A stretch of 64,000 bases of DNA from Pirellulimonas nuda (GTDB taxonomy: Bacteria; Planctomycetota; Planctomycetia; Pirellulales; Lacipirellulaceae): the NCBI RefSeq assembly GCF_007750855.1, contig NZ_CP036291.1, positions 4,836,001 through 4,900,000 on the forward strand. Reading direction: 5' to 3'. This document shows positions 1-8,264 of this stretch, piece by piece. Position numbers and translations under genes: made by a program. Under the pieces are notes generated by a model that saw only the letters and a list, made by a program, of their open reading frames with translations, had not been told where the DNA came from and did not search any database. Positions within the stretch are counted from its first letter, which is position 1, and each line of letters opens with the position of its first letter.

Positions 1-1755
1 GGCAGGGCGGAAGGTGACTACCACGGGGCGGCGTGGAACGACGGCGACTTCTACAAGTGGATCGAGGCGGCCTGCGCGTCGCTGGCGGTCTCGCCCAACA
101 CGGACCTCGAGCAGGCCGTCGCCGAGTCGGTCGACGCCATCGCAGCGGCCCAGCGCGACGACGGCTACCTGCACACCCCGGTGCTCATCGCCCAGCGGAA
201 CGGCGACCCCTCCGCCCGTCCATTTGCCGATCGGCACGACTTCGAGGTGTACAACATGGGTCACCTGATGACGACCGGGTGCATCCACTTCCGCGCTACC
301 GGCAGTCGCGAACTGCTAGACGTAGCGGAGAAGGCGGCGGGCTTCCTCGAAGACGCCTTCGCCAACCCCACGCCCGAATTGGCCCGCAACGCGGTCTGTC
401 CCTCACACTACATGGGAGCGGTCGAGCTCTACCGCACCACCGGCGATTCCTGCTACCTGAGGTTGGCCGAGAAGTTTCTCAGCATGCGGAACCTTGTCAC
501 CGACGGCGGCGATGACAACCAGGACCGCATCCCCTTCCTCCAGCAGAACGAAGCGGTCGGCCACGCAGTGCGGGCCAACTACCTCTACACGGGAGCGGCC
601 GACCTTTATCTCGAAACGGGCGACCCAGAGCTTTGGGCGCCGCTCGAGGCGGTTTGGGAGAACGTGGTGGAGAAGAAACTCTACGTCACGGGCGCGTGCG
701 GCGCCTTGTACGATGGCGCATCACCGGATGGCTCCGAGGCCCAATCACAGATTAGCCGCATCCATCAGGCCTACGGCCGCAACTACCAGCTCCCCAACAC
801 GACCGCGCACAACGAGACCTGCGCCGCGATCGGCGCGCTGATGTGGAACTGGCGGATGTTCTCTGCCGCGGGCGAGGCCAAGTACATCGACTGGCTAGAG
901 CTGGCGCTCTACAACGCTGTCCTCTCTGGCGTCAGCCTTGAGGGGACCGAGTACTTCTACGTCAATCCGCTCCGACGCGTCGACCCTGAACCGACGGAGC
1001 TGCGTTGGTCGCGCACGCGTGAAAAGTTCATCGTGTCGTACTGCTGTCCTCCCAACGTCTTGAGAACGATCGCGGAGCTCGGCGCCTACGCCTACAGTAA
1101 GTCGGAAGTCGGCGTGTGGGTGAACCTGTACGGCAGCAGCTCCCTCAACACGCGTGTGCACGGCAATCTGCTGCGGATTACGCAAACGACCGACTACCCC
1201 TGGGACGGCGATGTTGGGCTGACGATCGACGCGTGGGAAGGAAAAGAGCTGACGCTCCACCTACGGGTCCCCGGCTGGGCATCCGGCGCCAAGATCCTTG
1301 TGAACGGCGAAGAAGTAACCTACGGCAAGGCCGGGGGCTACGCTGAGATCAAACGCCGCTGGCGTGCGGGAGACACGGTCCGGTTCAACCTGCCGATGCC
1401 GGTGGTGATGCTTGAGTCCCACCCCTTGGTGGAAGAAACACGCAACCAGGTTGCCCTGAAGCGTGGGCCGATCGTGTACTGTTTGGAGTCGACCGATCTA
1501 CCAGATGGCGTCGACCTCCCGACGGTGGCGCTCCCGCTGTCGTCACGGATCACGGCGACCTACAAGTCAGACAAGCTGGGCGGGGTTACCGTGCTGGAGG
1601 CAGAGCTGCTTGCCCGCGACCCAGAGTCTTGGAAATCACTTTACCGGCCGTTGAGCGGCCAAAAGCCGCGACCGCTGCGTGGCGAGTTTGTGCCCTACTT
1701 CGCGTGGGGCAATCGCGGCAAATCAGAGATGACGGTCTGGCTGCCGCGCGACTAG
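1..1755 (+). CDS. GH127 beta-L-arabinofuranosidase, 5' truncated by window
   Basis: The reading frame is open from base 1, so the true start lies outside the window and 584 codons are visible. The protein matches GH127 (DUF1680), retaining beta-L-arabinofuranosidases that remove terminal beta-L-Araf from plant glycans. The cysteine nucleophile and zinc-site pattern of the family is present: a Glu-x-Cys (NETCAAIG, codons at 814 and 820) and a Cys-Cys pair (YCCPPN, codons at 1042 and 1045). The N-terminal FYKWIEA segment, typical of the (alpha/alpha)6 barrel, confirms that the frame upstream of the first ATG at 181 is coding. The gene faces the minus-strand operon tail to tail, and the two stop codons share the bases CTAG. 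The exact substrate cannot be told from sequence. Confidence 0.9.
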   Translation, partial: GRAEGDYHGAAWNDGDFYKWIEAACASLAVSPNTDLEQAVAESVDAIAAAQRDDGYLHTPVLIAQRNGDPSARPFADRHDFEVYNMGHLMTTGCIHFRATGSRELLDVAEKAAGFLEDAFANPTPELARNAVCPSHYMGAVELYRTTGDSCYLRLAEKFLSMRNLVTDGGDDNQDRIPFLQQNEAVGHAVRANYLYTGAADLYLETGDPELWAPLEAVWENVVEKKLYVTGACGALYDGASPDGSEAQSQISRIHQAYGRNYQLPNTTAHNETCAAIGALMWNWRMFSAAGEAKYIDWLELALYNAVLSGVSLEGTEYFYVNPLRRVDPEPTELRWSRTREKFIVSYCCPPNVLRTIAELGAYAYSKSEVGVWVNLYGSSSLNTRVHGNLLRITQTTDYPWDGDVGLTIDAWEGKELTLHLRVPGWASGAKILVNGEEVTYGKAGGYAEIKRRWRAGDTVRFNLPMPVVMLESHPLVEETRNQVALKRGPIVYCLESTDLPDGVDLPTVALPLSSRITATYKSDKLGGVTVLEAELLARDPESWKSLYRPLSGQKPRPLRGEFVPYFAWGNRGKSEMTVWLPRD

Positions 1756-4700
1756 TCCTTCAGTGGCGTGATCCAAAGCACCGGCTCTTTAGGCCTTAGG
1801 CTCGTGCGGCCTGCCAGTCTTGCGGTTTCCTCGGTCGTCTGACCGCTCTTGGGATTGATCCACGTCAATCGATAATCTGCGGTCGTCCCGGGAAAGTCTA
1901 CCGCCAGCCGGTCGTTGCCGTTCAGTGCGTAGAGCAACCGGCTGCCCTTTGGTCCAACCAGTTGCAACACATATTCGTCATGCGACTCCAGGGGCCGCAT
2001 CCAAACGAGCTGCCGGGCAAGACCCTCCGGCAGCGGCGGCACATCGGCGAGCGATCCTCCCCCCATCAGGCTGGCCCAGCCATCGTTGTCGCTGCGGCAG
2101 TACATACCGGCGAAGTAGGTTACTGCCTTCTGGGGGTAGAGGATGCGGTACTCGCGGACGGCGCGGGCGATCGAAGCGGGGTCGGCCGGTTTGGGGTTCA
2201 TCTGCCGAAAGTGCTGCCGCGGGGCGAGGTTCACGCCCCCCGCCGGGGCGTACAGCCCCCCCTCTCGGTCGTAGCACCAGTAGCGGATGTCGATCACGTC
2301 CACGACACTCCGCCAAGGCTCGTGCTTCAGAAGTTCGTCCTGCACGTCTTTCGTAGCGGCCAGCGCGACCAGTGGCTCATTGCCCGTCTCGTCTTTCCAT
2401 TGCCGCACAACGTCGAGCCAGAACCGCGTAAACTCCAACGGGCCGGTGTACTCCGCGCCGATCGAGTGCAGCACGTTATTGCTGCCCGCAAGCGCTTCGA
2501 GGCCGTGACGGATCTGCCCCTCGTGGAGGGCGCGCCGGCGTTCGTCCGTGACGTCGTAGAACTGCTCGGCGAGGAAGATCCGCTTGTCGCCCACGTACGG
2601 GGGGGGCTCCGGTAGCCCCGTGTCGTTGACGTTGTTGGCGGGCCGCCAGGGACAGTCTGCCCAGTGGGCGCCCGCCTCCAGGATGTTGTGTTGAAAGTAG
2701 TGCTGGTGGATCAGCACCAGGCCGCGCTGGTCGCAAAGCTCGGCGAACCGCGCCAGCCGTCCCCAGTACCAAGGGTTGAACCTGGTCAGGTCGTACTTGC
2801 TGAGCCCATCCCAGGCGGTCCCTTCCCCGGTGCGGGCGAAAGGCTGCTCGAAGAACGGCGGCGTCACGGCGCCGTCCGCGCGGCGGACCATCAGGTGGTC
2901 GTCGCGGCGGCGGTCGTACCACAACCCGTAGTGGTGGTCGTACGCCACCTCGCCCCGCTCGGCCATCCGATCGGCGACCGATTCTAGCTCGTCGGTCAGC
3001 CCCTCTCCGTAGCGTCCCGGGGCAAACCGCGTGATCGACGGGCCAAACTCCGCCGCGTCCTGCGACCGGATCGTCCCGCGCCACCAGGTCGGGTTGACAT
3101 GCCCACCGGTCATCACCTTGCCACCGAGCGTCAGCCAGCCGTTCACCACACGGACCGCAGGCGGTGCTTCCGATTCTTTCTCAGCCGGCGTCGAACTTGG
3201 AATCGATTCTCCATGCGCGGCGTCTTCTATCTCGCTCCGATGGGCGCGCCGCATCCGTGCTTCGATCAGGCCTCGGAGGGTGGGGGTGCGGTGCGTTGAG
3301 CTCGCGACAAACTTTTCCGCCTGCTCGACGGTAGGGTTGGTTGACTCAACCGGGTCGAGCAAGAACGGCCCTGCCGCCTCGGCGCGTGCTTCTCCTAACC
3401 GGTCGCCGACCTGCGTCTGGTAGAGGCTCAACGGTTTGACGAACTCGCTTTGTCCAAGGAACACGGCGTCGCCAAAGGGTTCCGCCCAGTAGCCCAGCAC
3501 CCAGTTCTGCGCGGTCGGGGGGTTGAACGCACGGATCACCGAGGCCTGGCACTGCCAAAGCACGCAGTTGGCGGCCGACCAGCCCGCGCCGGCCGGCTGA
3601 CCCCAACGGTTGACGATGCACAAGTCGGCGCCGTCGATGCGCACGTTGTCAAAAAGCACGCCGCTCGCCCAGCTCTCTAGCGGGCCGCTGTCTCCCCTCG
3701 CACGCGCAGCGTAGCAGTTCACGAACGCGTTCGGACCGGGCGCACAGTGGCCCACGCCGAAGTCGTGAATGCCCTGTTCGGCGAAGCATCGCAAGAATAG
3801 CGTCAGGCCCCCGTTGGTCATGTAGTTGTGCCGACGGTACCCCCCCGGTTCCGAGACGGGTGACAACGCGAGGCAGTCCTCCACAGTGACGTGCCGAGTG
3901 GCGTCGCGCAACAGCACCGCCCCTCCGGCGAAGCCCTCAAACCTAACCCTGCGCACCCACAGGTCTTCGGCATGGTTGGCCACGACGCCGTACCAACTGT
4001 GTTCTTCGTCGCGGGGATTCGCCGCGTCGCAGTCGGAGCGTAGTGTCAGGTCTTCGATGCCTGCCCCCGTTACCCGATCGGTCGGAGCGTGCGTCTGGAT
4101 CGTGCCGCCGCCAAACCGTTCTTCGATCGCGGTGGTGATCGGCGCGTCTAAGGTTACGACTGCCCCATCCACCGATTTGATGATCCGCTCCCAACGGATG
4201 TCGCACCTCCCCGCGCGCCAACCGACGCCGGTAGCGCGGGCGCCGAGCGCAGCGATCCACGCGTCTGTGGAGGGCCGGACGACCACGACACGATCGCCGG
4301 TCTGAAGACCGTGGTTCTGTTCCAGCCGCAGCCGAGTGGCGCCAACCGGGACATAGGCGTCCGCAATCGCCACAGGCTTACCGCGAGAGCCGGATGCCTC
4401 CTGTGGGCCCTGACGCCCGATCCGGACAAGCGGGCGGCGGCCGACGCCCTTTGCGATGATCGTCGTCCCTCCCGCTGCTGCGCCTGCCCCCCGCAGCACC
4501 ACGCCGCTGGCTGTCAGACGCAGGTCGTCTGCGACTTGATACTCGCCGGCCCGAAGCAGCACGGCGCCCCGGAAACCGGCGTCGTCTGGCTGGAGTGCGG
4601 AGACGGAGTCGATCGCGGCTTGAATCCGTCGCCCGTCTTCTCTCGCTTCCGGCGATAGAAAAATCTTCACTGCGGGCGAAGGGATCGGCCGGTCGCCACC

Positions 4701-4880
4701 CGCGTAGCCGCAGGAAGAAAAATCGGGTACGCGGTTCCCCAGTTCATCGGTCGCGTACACCAGCTTGCCGTTGTCGTCTGGACGCACGGGCCAGTCCGGC
4801 GCGCACAGCGCTCCCTGCGATCGCATGAGGACCGTGATCAGGTAGCAGGCGAGTAGGGAATGCCGCCGGGAGTTCTTCAT
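1752..4880 (-). CDS. Secreted right-handed beta-helix plus TIM-barrel glycosidase-like fusion
   Basis: The chosen ATG at 4880 gives a signal peptide (MKNSRRHSLLACYLI...) and about 1042 residues. An in-frame ATG at 4916 would overlap the upstream gene. Residues about 50-540 look like a pectate-lyase-type right-handed beta-helix, with short repeated turns such as GVVLRGAGAAAGGT and VTVEDCLAL. Residues about 580-1040 look like a second catalytic module: NPWYWGRLARF, LVLIHQHYFQHN and IGAEYTGPLEF suggest a glycosidase TIM barrel. It ends in a small beta domain (WINPKSGQTTEETA) resembling the C-terminal domain after DUF4038 apiosidase-like barrels, and it may belong to DUF6298. It is the last gene of the operon, 10 bases after the BASS transporter gene. 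Substrate unknown; a plant-wall polysaccharide is likely. Confidence 0.75.
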   Translation of the reverse strand: MKNSRRHSLLACYLITVLMRSQGALCAPDWPVRPDDNGKLVYATDELGNRVPDFSSCGYAGGDRPIPSPAVKIFLSPEAREDGRRIQAAIDSVSALQPDDAGFRGAVLLRAGEYQVADDLRLTASGVVLRGAGAAAGGTTIIAKGVGRRPLVRIGRQGPQEASGSRGKPVAIADAYVPVGATRLRLEQNHGLQTGDRVVVVRPSTDAWIAALGARATGVGWRAGRCDIRWERIIKSVDGAVVTLDAPITTAIEERFGGGTIQTHAPTDRVTGAGIEDLTLRSDCDAANPRDEEHSWYGVVANHAEDLWVRRVRFEGFAGGAVLLRDATRHVTVEDCLALSPVSEPGGYRRHNYMTNGGLTLFLRCFAEQGIHDFGVGHCAPGPNAFVNCYAARARGDSGPLESWASGVLFDNVRIDGADLCIVNRWGQPAGAGWSAANCVLWQCQASVIRAFNPPTAQNWVLGYWAEPFGDAVFLGQSEFVKPLSLYQTQVGDRLGEARAEAAGPFLLDPVESTNPTVEQAEKFVASSTHRTPTLRGLIEARMRRAHRSEIEDAAHGESIPSSTPAEKESEAPPAVRVVNGWLTLGGKVMTGGHVNPTWWRGTIRSQDAAEFGPSITRFAPGRYGEGLTDELESVADRMAERGEVAYDHHYGLWYDRRRDDHLMVRRADGAVTPPFFEQPFARTGEGTAWDGLSKYDLTRFNPWYWGRLARFAELCDQRGLVLIHQHYFQHNILEAGAHWADCPWRPANNVNDTGLPEPPPYVGDKRIFLAEQFYDVTDERRRALHEGQIRHGLEALAGSNNVLHSIGAEYTGPLEFTRFWLDVVRQWKDETGNEPLVALAATKDVQDELLKHEPWRSVVDVIDIRYWCYDREGGLYAPAGGVNLAPRQHFRQMNPKPADPASIARAVREYRILYPQKAVTYFAGMYCRSDNDGWASLMGGGSLADVPPLPEGLARQLVWMRPLESHDEYVLQLVGPKGSRLLYALNGNDRLAVDFPGTTADYRLTWINPKSGQTTEETARLAGRTSLRPKEPVLWITPLKD

Positions 4881-4890
4881 GGGGTTCGTC

Positions 4891-6213
4891 CTATTGTGTC
4901 TCATCAGCCTCGACATCCGTTAGGCTTGGCGAAACGGGACGCCTTCGCCAGAAGTTCGCCAGCAACGATCCGGAGACGTTCATCCAAGCGATAAAGATCG
5001 CCGCCGGCAGTCCGAGCGAGCCGAGCTTCCCCATCGCTACGGCAAGCCCGGTAGCCATGCCGCCGTTCTGCATGCCCACCTCGAATGCGATGGTGCGGGC
5101 CGCCTGTCGGTCCATGCCTAGTGCGCGGCTCGCCCAGTACCCCAGCCCGAAGCCTAGCACGTTATGCAGCGCCGCGGCCGCGACAAGGGTCGCGCCGACC
5201 GCGAACAGGTACTCCCGGCCCTCCGCGGTGGTCATTCCGGTGACACAGATGATGCCCGCCATCGCTACCGCGGGCATCCAGCGGTCCAGCGACTCCCAGA
5301 CCAACGTCGCTCGATGGTAGAGCGTCCCAAAAGAGAACGCGCCAAGGACCCACATCAGCAGCTCAACGTACAGTGCGGAAGAGTTGGCCGTTCGGGGCCA
5401 GACGCCCGCATGCCAAGCGATCGGCGCTGCCACGCCCAGCAGCGCCAAGCCCCAGATGACGCGCCTGCCGGCGGGGCTGGCGTGCTTCAGGTAGTCGTGG
5501 ATCAGCGCCGCGCCGATCGGCACGGCCACGATCTTGATGATCGAGGCCATCATGCCTACGAAACTGACCACGACGGACGTCCCTTCGAGGAATGTGCTCG
5601 CGAGCGCCCACATCCAGAACGGAGTAACCACCGGCGCCAGCAGCGTGGCGATCGCGGTCAGAGTGATCGACAGCGCGAGGTCGGCGCGGGCTATGTAGGC
5701 CATCACGTTCGACGACAAACCGCTCGAGCAGGAACCGATCAGCACCATCCCTGCGGCCAGCTCTGGCGGAAGATCAAAGAGGATGGCCAGGCCGAATCCC
5801 ACCAGCGGCATGATGGTGAACTGACAAACGAGCCCCACCGCGACCGGCCACGGCTGCCGCGCCACTCCGGCGAAGTCGCGGAGGCTCATCTGCGTCCCCA
5901 TGCCGAACATCACCGCCTGAATCAACACTAACAGCAACAACTTGTAGTTGGCCGAGTCGGACGGGAACGGCCGAAACACCCAAGGCGCCAGCATGGCCGC
6001 GACCACGGCCGCAACGATCCATGCCGTGAACTGGAAGGGGCGCAAAGAGCGGATGGCGACGACCCCCACCGCAAAGGCGACCGCAGAACAGATCGCTGAG
6101 GTCCGCCACAACTCCGCGTTCTGAGTCGCGAACCCGACCGCGACGCCGATCACCGCGAGCAGAGCGCCGCCGAGGCAGACGCGTTCAAGCCGGTGGGTCC
6201 AATCAGGAATCAC
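4891..6213 (-). CDS. BASS family (bile acid:sodium symporter-like) transporter
   Basis: The protein has 440 residues and about ten hydrophobic segments, with the SBF/BASS fold. The family region from about residue 90 contains MFGMGTQMSLRDF, LIGSCSSGLSSNVMAYIARADLALS and FEVGMQNGGMATGLA. These correspond to the conserved Na+-site and crossover segments of the family. Members move organic anions (bile acids, pantoate, 2-keto acids) with sodium across the inner membrane. The GTG start overlaps the stop of the racemase-like gene by four bases (GTGA), so the two are translationally coupled. Its place after the sugar-acid enzymes suggests that it moves a small carboxylate, taken up as substrate or exported as product. 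This role is inferred. Confidence 0.85.
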   Translation of the reverse strand: MIPDWTHRLERVCLGGALLAVIGVAVGFATQNAELWRTSAICSAVAFAVGVVAIRSLRPFQFTAWIVAAVVAAMLAPWVFRPFPSDSANYKLLLLVLIQAVMFGMGTQMSLRDFAGVARQPWPVAVGLVCQFTIMPLVGFGLAILFDLPPELAAGMVLIGSCSSGLSSNVMAYIARADLALSITLTAIATLLAPVVTPFWMWALASTFLEGTSVVVSFVGMMASIIKIVAVPIGAALIHDYLKHASPAGRRVIWGLALLGVAAPIAWHAGVWPRTANSSALYVELLMWVLGAFSFGTLYHRATLVWESLDRWMPAVAMAGIICVTGMTTAEGREYLFAVGATLVAAAALHNVLGFGLGYWASRALGMDRQAARTIAFEVGMQNGGMATGLAVAMGKLGSLGLPAAIFIAWMNVSGSLLANFWRRRPVSPSLTDVEADETQ

Positions 6214-6869
6214 AGCACGCTCGCCAAGTAGTCGATCGCGATCGGAGGGCTGGTGAGGATTGGCGCCCGCCCGGCGTCTGGCGGCAGGCCCTCCGCGACC
6301 CGAGCCATCGACGCCTGCGCCAGCACGATGACGTCGACGCTGGTGGCGAGCTCTTTCAGCGCATCGGCGACCATTGCGTCGTGAGTTTCGGGGTCGCCCC
6401 CCATCAGCGCCTCGAAGGCGCCTTTACATAGTCGCGTTGTGAGATCGATCGTCGATCCCTGGGCCGCGGCGCGCCGCTGGATCAGATCGGCCGTGGGGCC
6501 GAGCGTGGTGGAGAGCGTGGCGGCGACCCCGATCCGGCCTGCGTGGCGGACCGCTTGATCGGCCATCGGCTGGTCGACCCGCAGCACCGGGACGCCGACG
6601 AGCTTTGCAGCGGACTCCACCGCCGAGCCGATCGACGAGCAAGTCACTAGCACGAAGTCCGCCCCCGCGGCCTCGGCCGCCTCGACGTGGCCCGCCACGC
6701 GGCGCGAGACGCTCGGCGTCAGCTCGCCACAGCGGATGACCTCTTTGATGAGGCTGTCGTCCGCGATGTTGAACACCTCCACGCCGGGCAGCTTGTCGCG
6801 GCACAACGCGGCGAACACCGGCACCAGCGTTGCCGAGGTATGGATCAATCCGAGGGTCTTCTTCGACAC
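6210..6869 (-). CDS. Asp/Glu/hydantoin racemase superfamily protein
   Basis: I chose the GTG at 6869, two bases after the kinase stop and preceded by AGAGGA. It gives 219 residues that begin directly with MSKKTLGLIHTSA. An ATG at 6902 would overlap the kinase gene. Both cysteines of the two-base racemase mechanism are visible, in LVTCSSIGS and TTRLCKGAFEAL. Family members racemise aspartate, glutamate or hydantoins, isomerise maleate or decarboxylate arylmalonates. The setting, between a DUF1537 kinase and a BASS transporter, argues against amino-acid metabolism and for an isomerase or decarboxylase acting on a small hydroxy or oxo acid. Family assignment is firm; substrate is unknown. Confidence 0.8.
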   Translation of the reverse strand: MSKKTLGLIHTSATLVPVFAALCRDKLPGVEVFNIADDSLIKEVIRCGELTPSVSRRVAGHVEAAEAAGADFVLVTCSSIGSAVESAAKLVGVPVLRVDQPMADQAVRHAGRIGVAATLSTTLGPTADLIQRRAAAQGSTIDLTTRLCKGAFEALMGGDPETHDAMVADALKELATSVDVIVLAQASMARVAEGLPPDAGRAPILTSPPIAIDYLASVL

Positions 6870-6870
6870 G

Positions 6871-8250
6871 CTAATCCTCTTCTGCTGGGGCGCCTTGAGC
6901 AAACGTCACGAAGTAATCGGGGCGACCAACCTGCCCCCCTTTGAAAGCCATCTCCAGCCCGTCCACGCCGGCCCGAGAGGCCCAAACGCGGCAGAGCGGC
7001 GCGCCGCGCGATTGCGATTCGATCATCTCCAGCGAAGTAATCCCCATCGCACGCGCCGCGTAGCTGGATGAGTCTCCCCCCGCGAGGCAGGCCCGACGGA
7101 CGCAAATCCTAGAAACGCAGCCGGCAAGCACCGTTCCCAGCGCACCGCCCAGGGTGCTGGCGACGCCCCCTTCCCGCGGCGAGACACCGTCCCCCTCTGC
7201 GTGCGGACCCCGCGTGGTGTGAACGATTACGCTACGCCCCGCTTGGAGTCCTGCCACGGCAACATCGATCACTCGATTGATCTCACCCTCGGCGCTCTGC
7301 TTGCACATTAGTCGCGGTGCGTTCATGGGCGCTTCAACAAACCCGTGGGTCAGAGCGAAGTCGATCTGCTGGGCGGCAACGGGCGAACGGCTGCCCGACG
7401 CGACCACTACCGGACCGCAGAGGGCGTTCTCAGCCCGGCTCACGGTACCGATGCGATTGCTGGTTGGACCCCATTGAGCAGCGAGCGCCGTCTCAATGCT
7501 CGAGGAGCCGACAGAGAAGCAGGGCGAAGAGTTGTCTGCGTAGGCGTCGATCAAGCGACCGATGGTTTCAATGTGCCGCTCGGTGAGGGCATCAAAGAGG
7601 ACGATCGACGGCCCCGTTCGCAGCAGGTCGCCGAGCGCCTTCGCCGCCTCGGGCCTGGGCAGATCAAGCTTGCGCATGTCGAACAGGCCGATCGCTTTGT
7701 CCGTTTGCCGGGCCAAGTGGCGCCGCAGATCGCTTTCATCCGCCGGCGTGGTTGGGTGCTGCCGCATCGCGGGGTGACGGTCGAGGCGGTGGACCTCCCC
7801 ACCGCTGCCGATGCCGACTTCAGCAAACAGGTTCCCGAAAACGCACCATCGCCCCAGCAGCGGCGCGCCAACGACCAAGGGCACAAAGGGCGAATCAAAC
7901 ACCCCGGCCGCGATGTCGATCACCCGGCCGATGCTCCCGATCTCGGGGGAGGAATCGAACGTAGAACAGACCTTGTAGTGGACGTGCCTTGGGTTGAGCT
8001 CGCGGAGCGCCGTGAGGACCGGCCGCACCTCTGCGTCCAGCTCACTTGTCGGCAGCGCCCGCGAGCGCCCCGCCACGCCGATCGCATCGAGCCCCGGCAT
8101 CGCGGCTAGTTGGTGTGTGGTGGGGGGATCGAGGAACAACCGCGTCCGCATCCCGGCGGTGGCGAGGCACTCCATCGCATCGGTCGAGCCGGTAAAGTCG
8201 TCGCCGTAGTAGGCGATCTTGAGCTCGGATTGTTGAGACGGTACAGACAA
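6871..8250 (-). CDS. DUF1537 four-carbon acid sugar kinase family protein (candidate 3-oxo-isoapionate-type kinase)
   Basis: The open frame extends to 8514, but everything above 8265 lies inside the RuBisCO-like gene. The family start (LKIAYYGDDFTGSTDA) lies just after a TTG at 8250, 14 bases past that gene's stop. I chose this TTG, giving 459 residues. The N-terminal GDDFTGS motif and the C-terminal EMAFKGGQVGRPDYF motif are the two DUF1537 signatures. These ATP-dependent kinases phosphorylate threonate, erythronate, 3-oxo-tetronates or 3-oxo-isoapionate. The gene directly follows a RuBisCO-like protein gene. That pairing is known from D-apionate catabolism, where the kinase makes 3-oxo-isoapionate 4-phosphate for the RuBisCO-like enzyme. 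Substrate is inferred. Confidence 0.85.
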   Translation of the reverse strand: MSVPSQQSELKIAYYGDDFTGSTDAMECLATAGMRTRLFLDPPTTHQLAAMPGLDAIGVAGRSRALPTSELDAEVRPVLTALRELNPRHVHYKVCSTFDSSPEIGSIGRVIDIAAGVFDSPFVPLVVGAPLLGRWCVFGNLFAEVGIGSGGEVHRLDRHPAMRQHPTTPADESDLRRHLARQTDKAIGLFDMRKLDLPRPEAAKALGDLLRTGPSIVLFDALTERHIETIGRLIDAYADNSSPCFSVGSSSIETALAAQWGPTSNRIGTVSRAENALCGPVVVASGSRSPVAAQQIDFALTHGFVEAPMNAPRLMCKQSAEGEINRVIDVAVAGLQAGRSVIVHTTRGPHAEGDGVSPREGGVASTLGGALGTVLAGCVSRICVRRACLAGGDSSSYAARAMGITSLEMIESQSRGAPLCRVWASRAGVDGLEMAFKGGQVGRPDYFVTFAQGAPAEED

Positions 8251-8264
8251 GGCCGTTAAGAACC

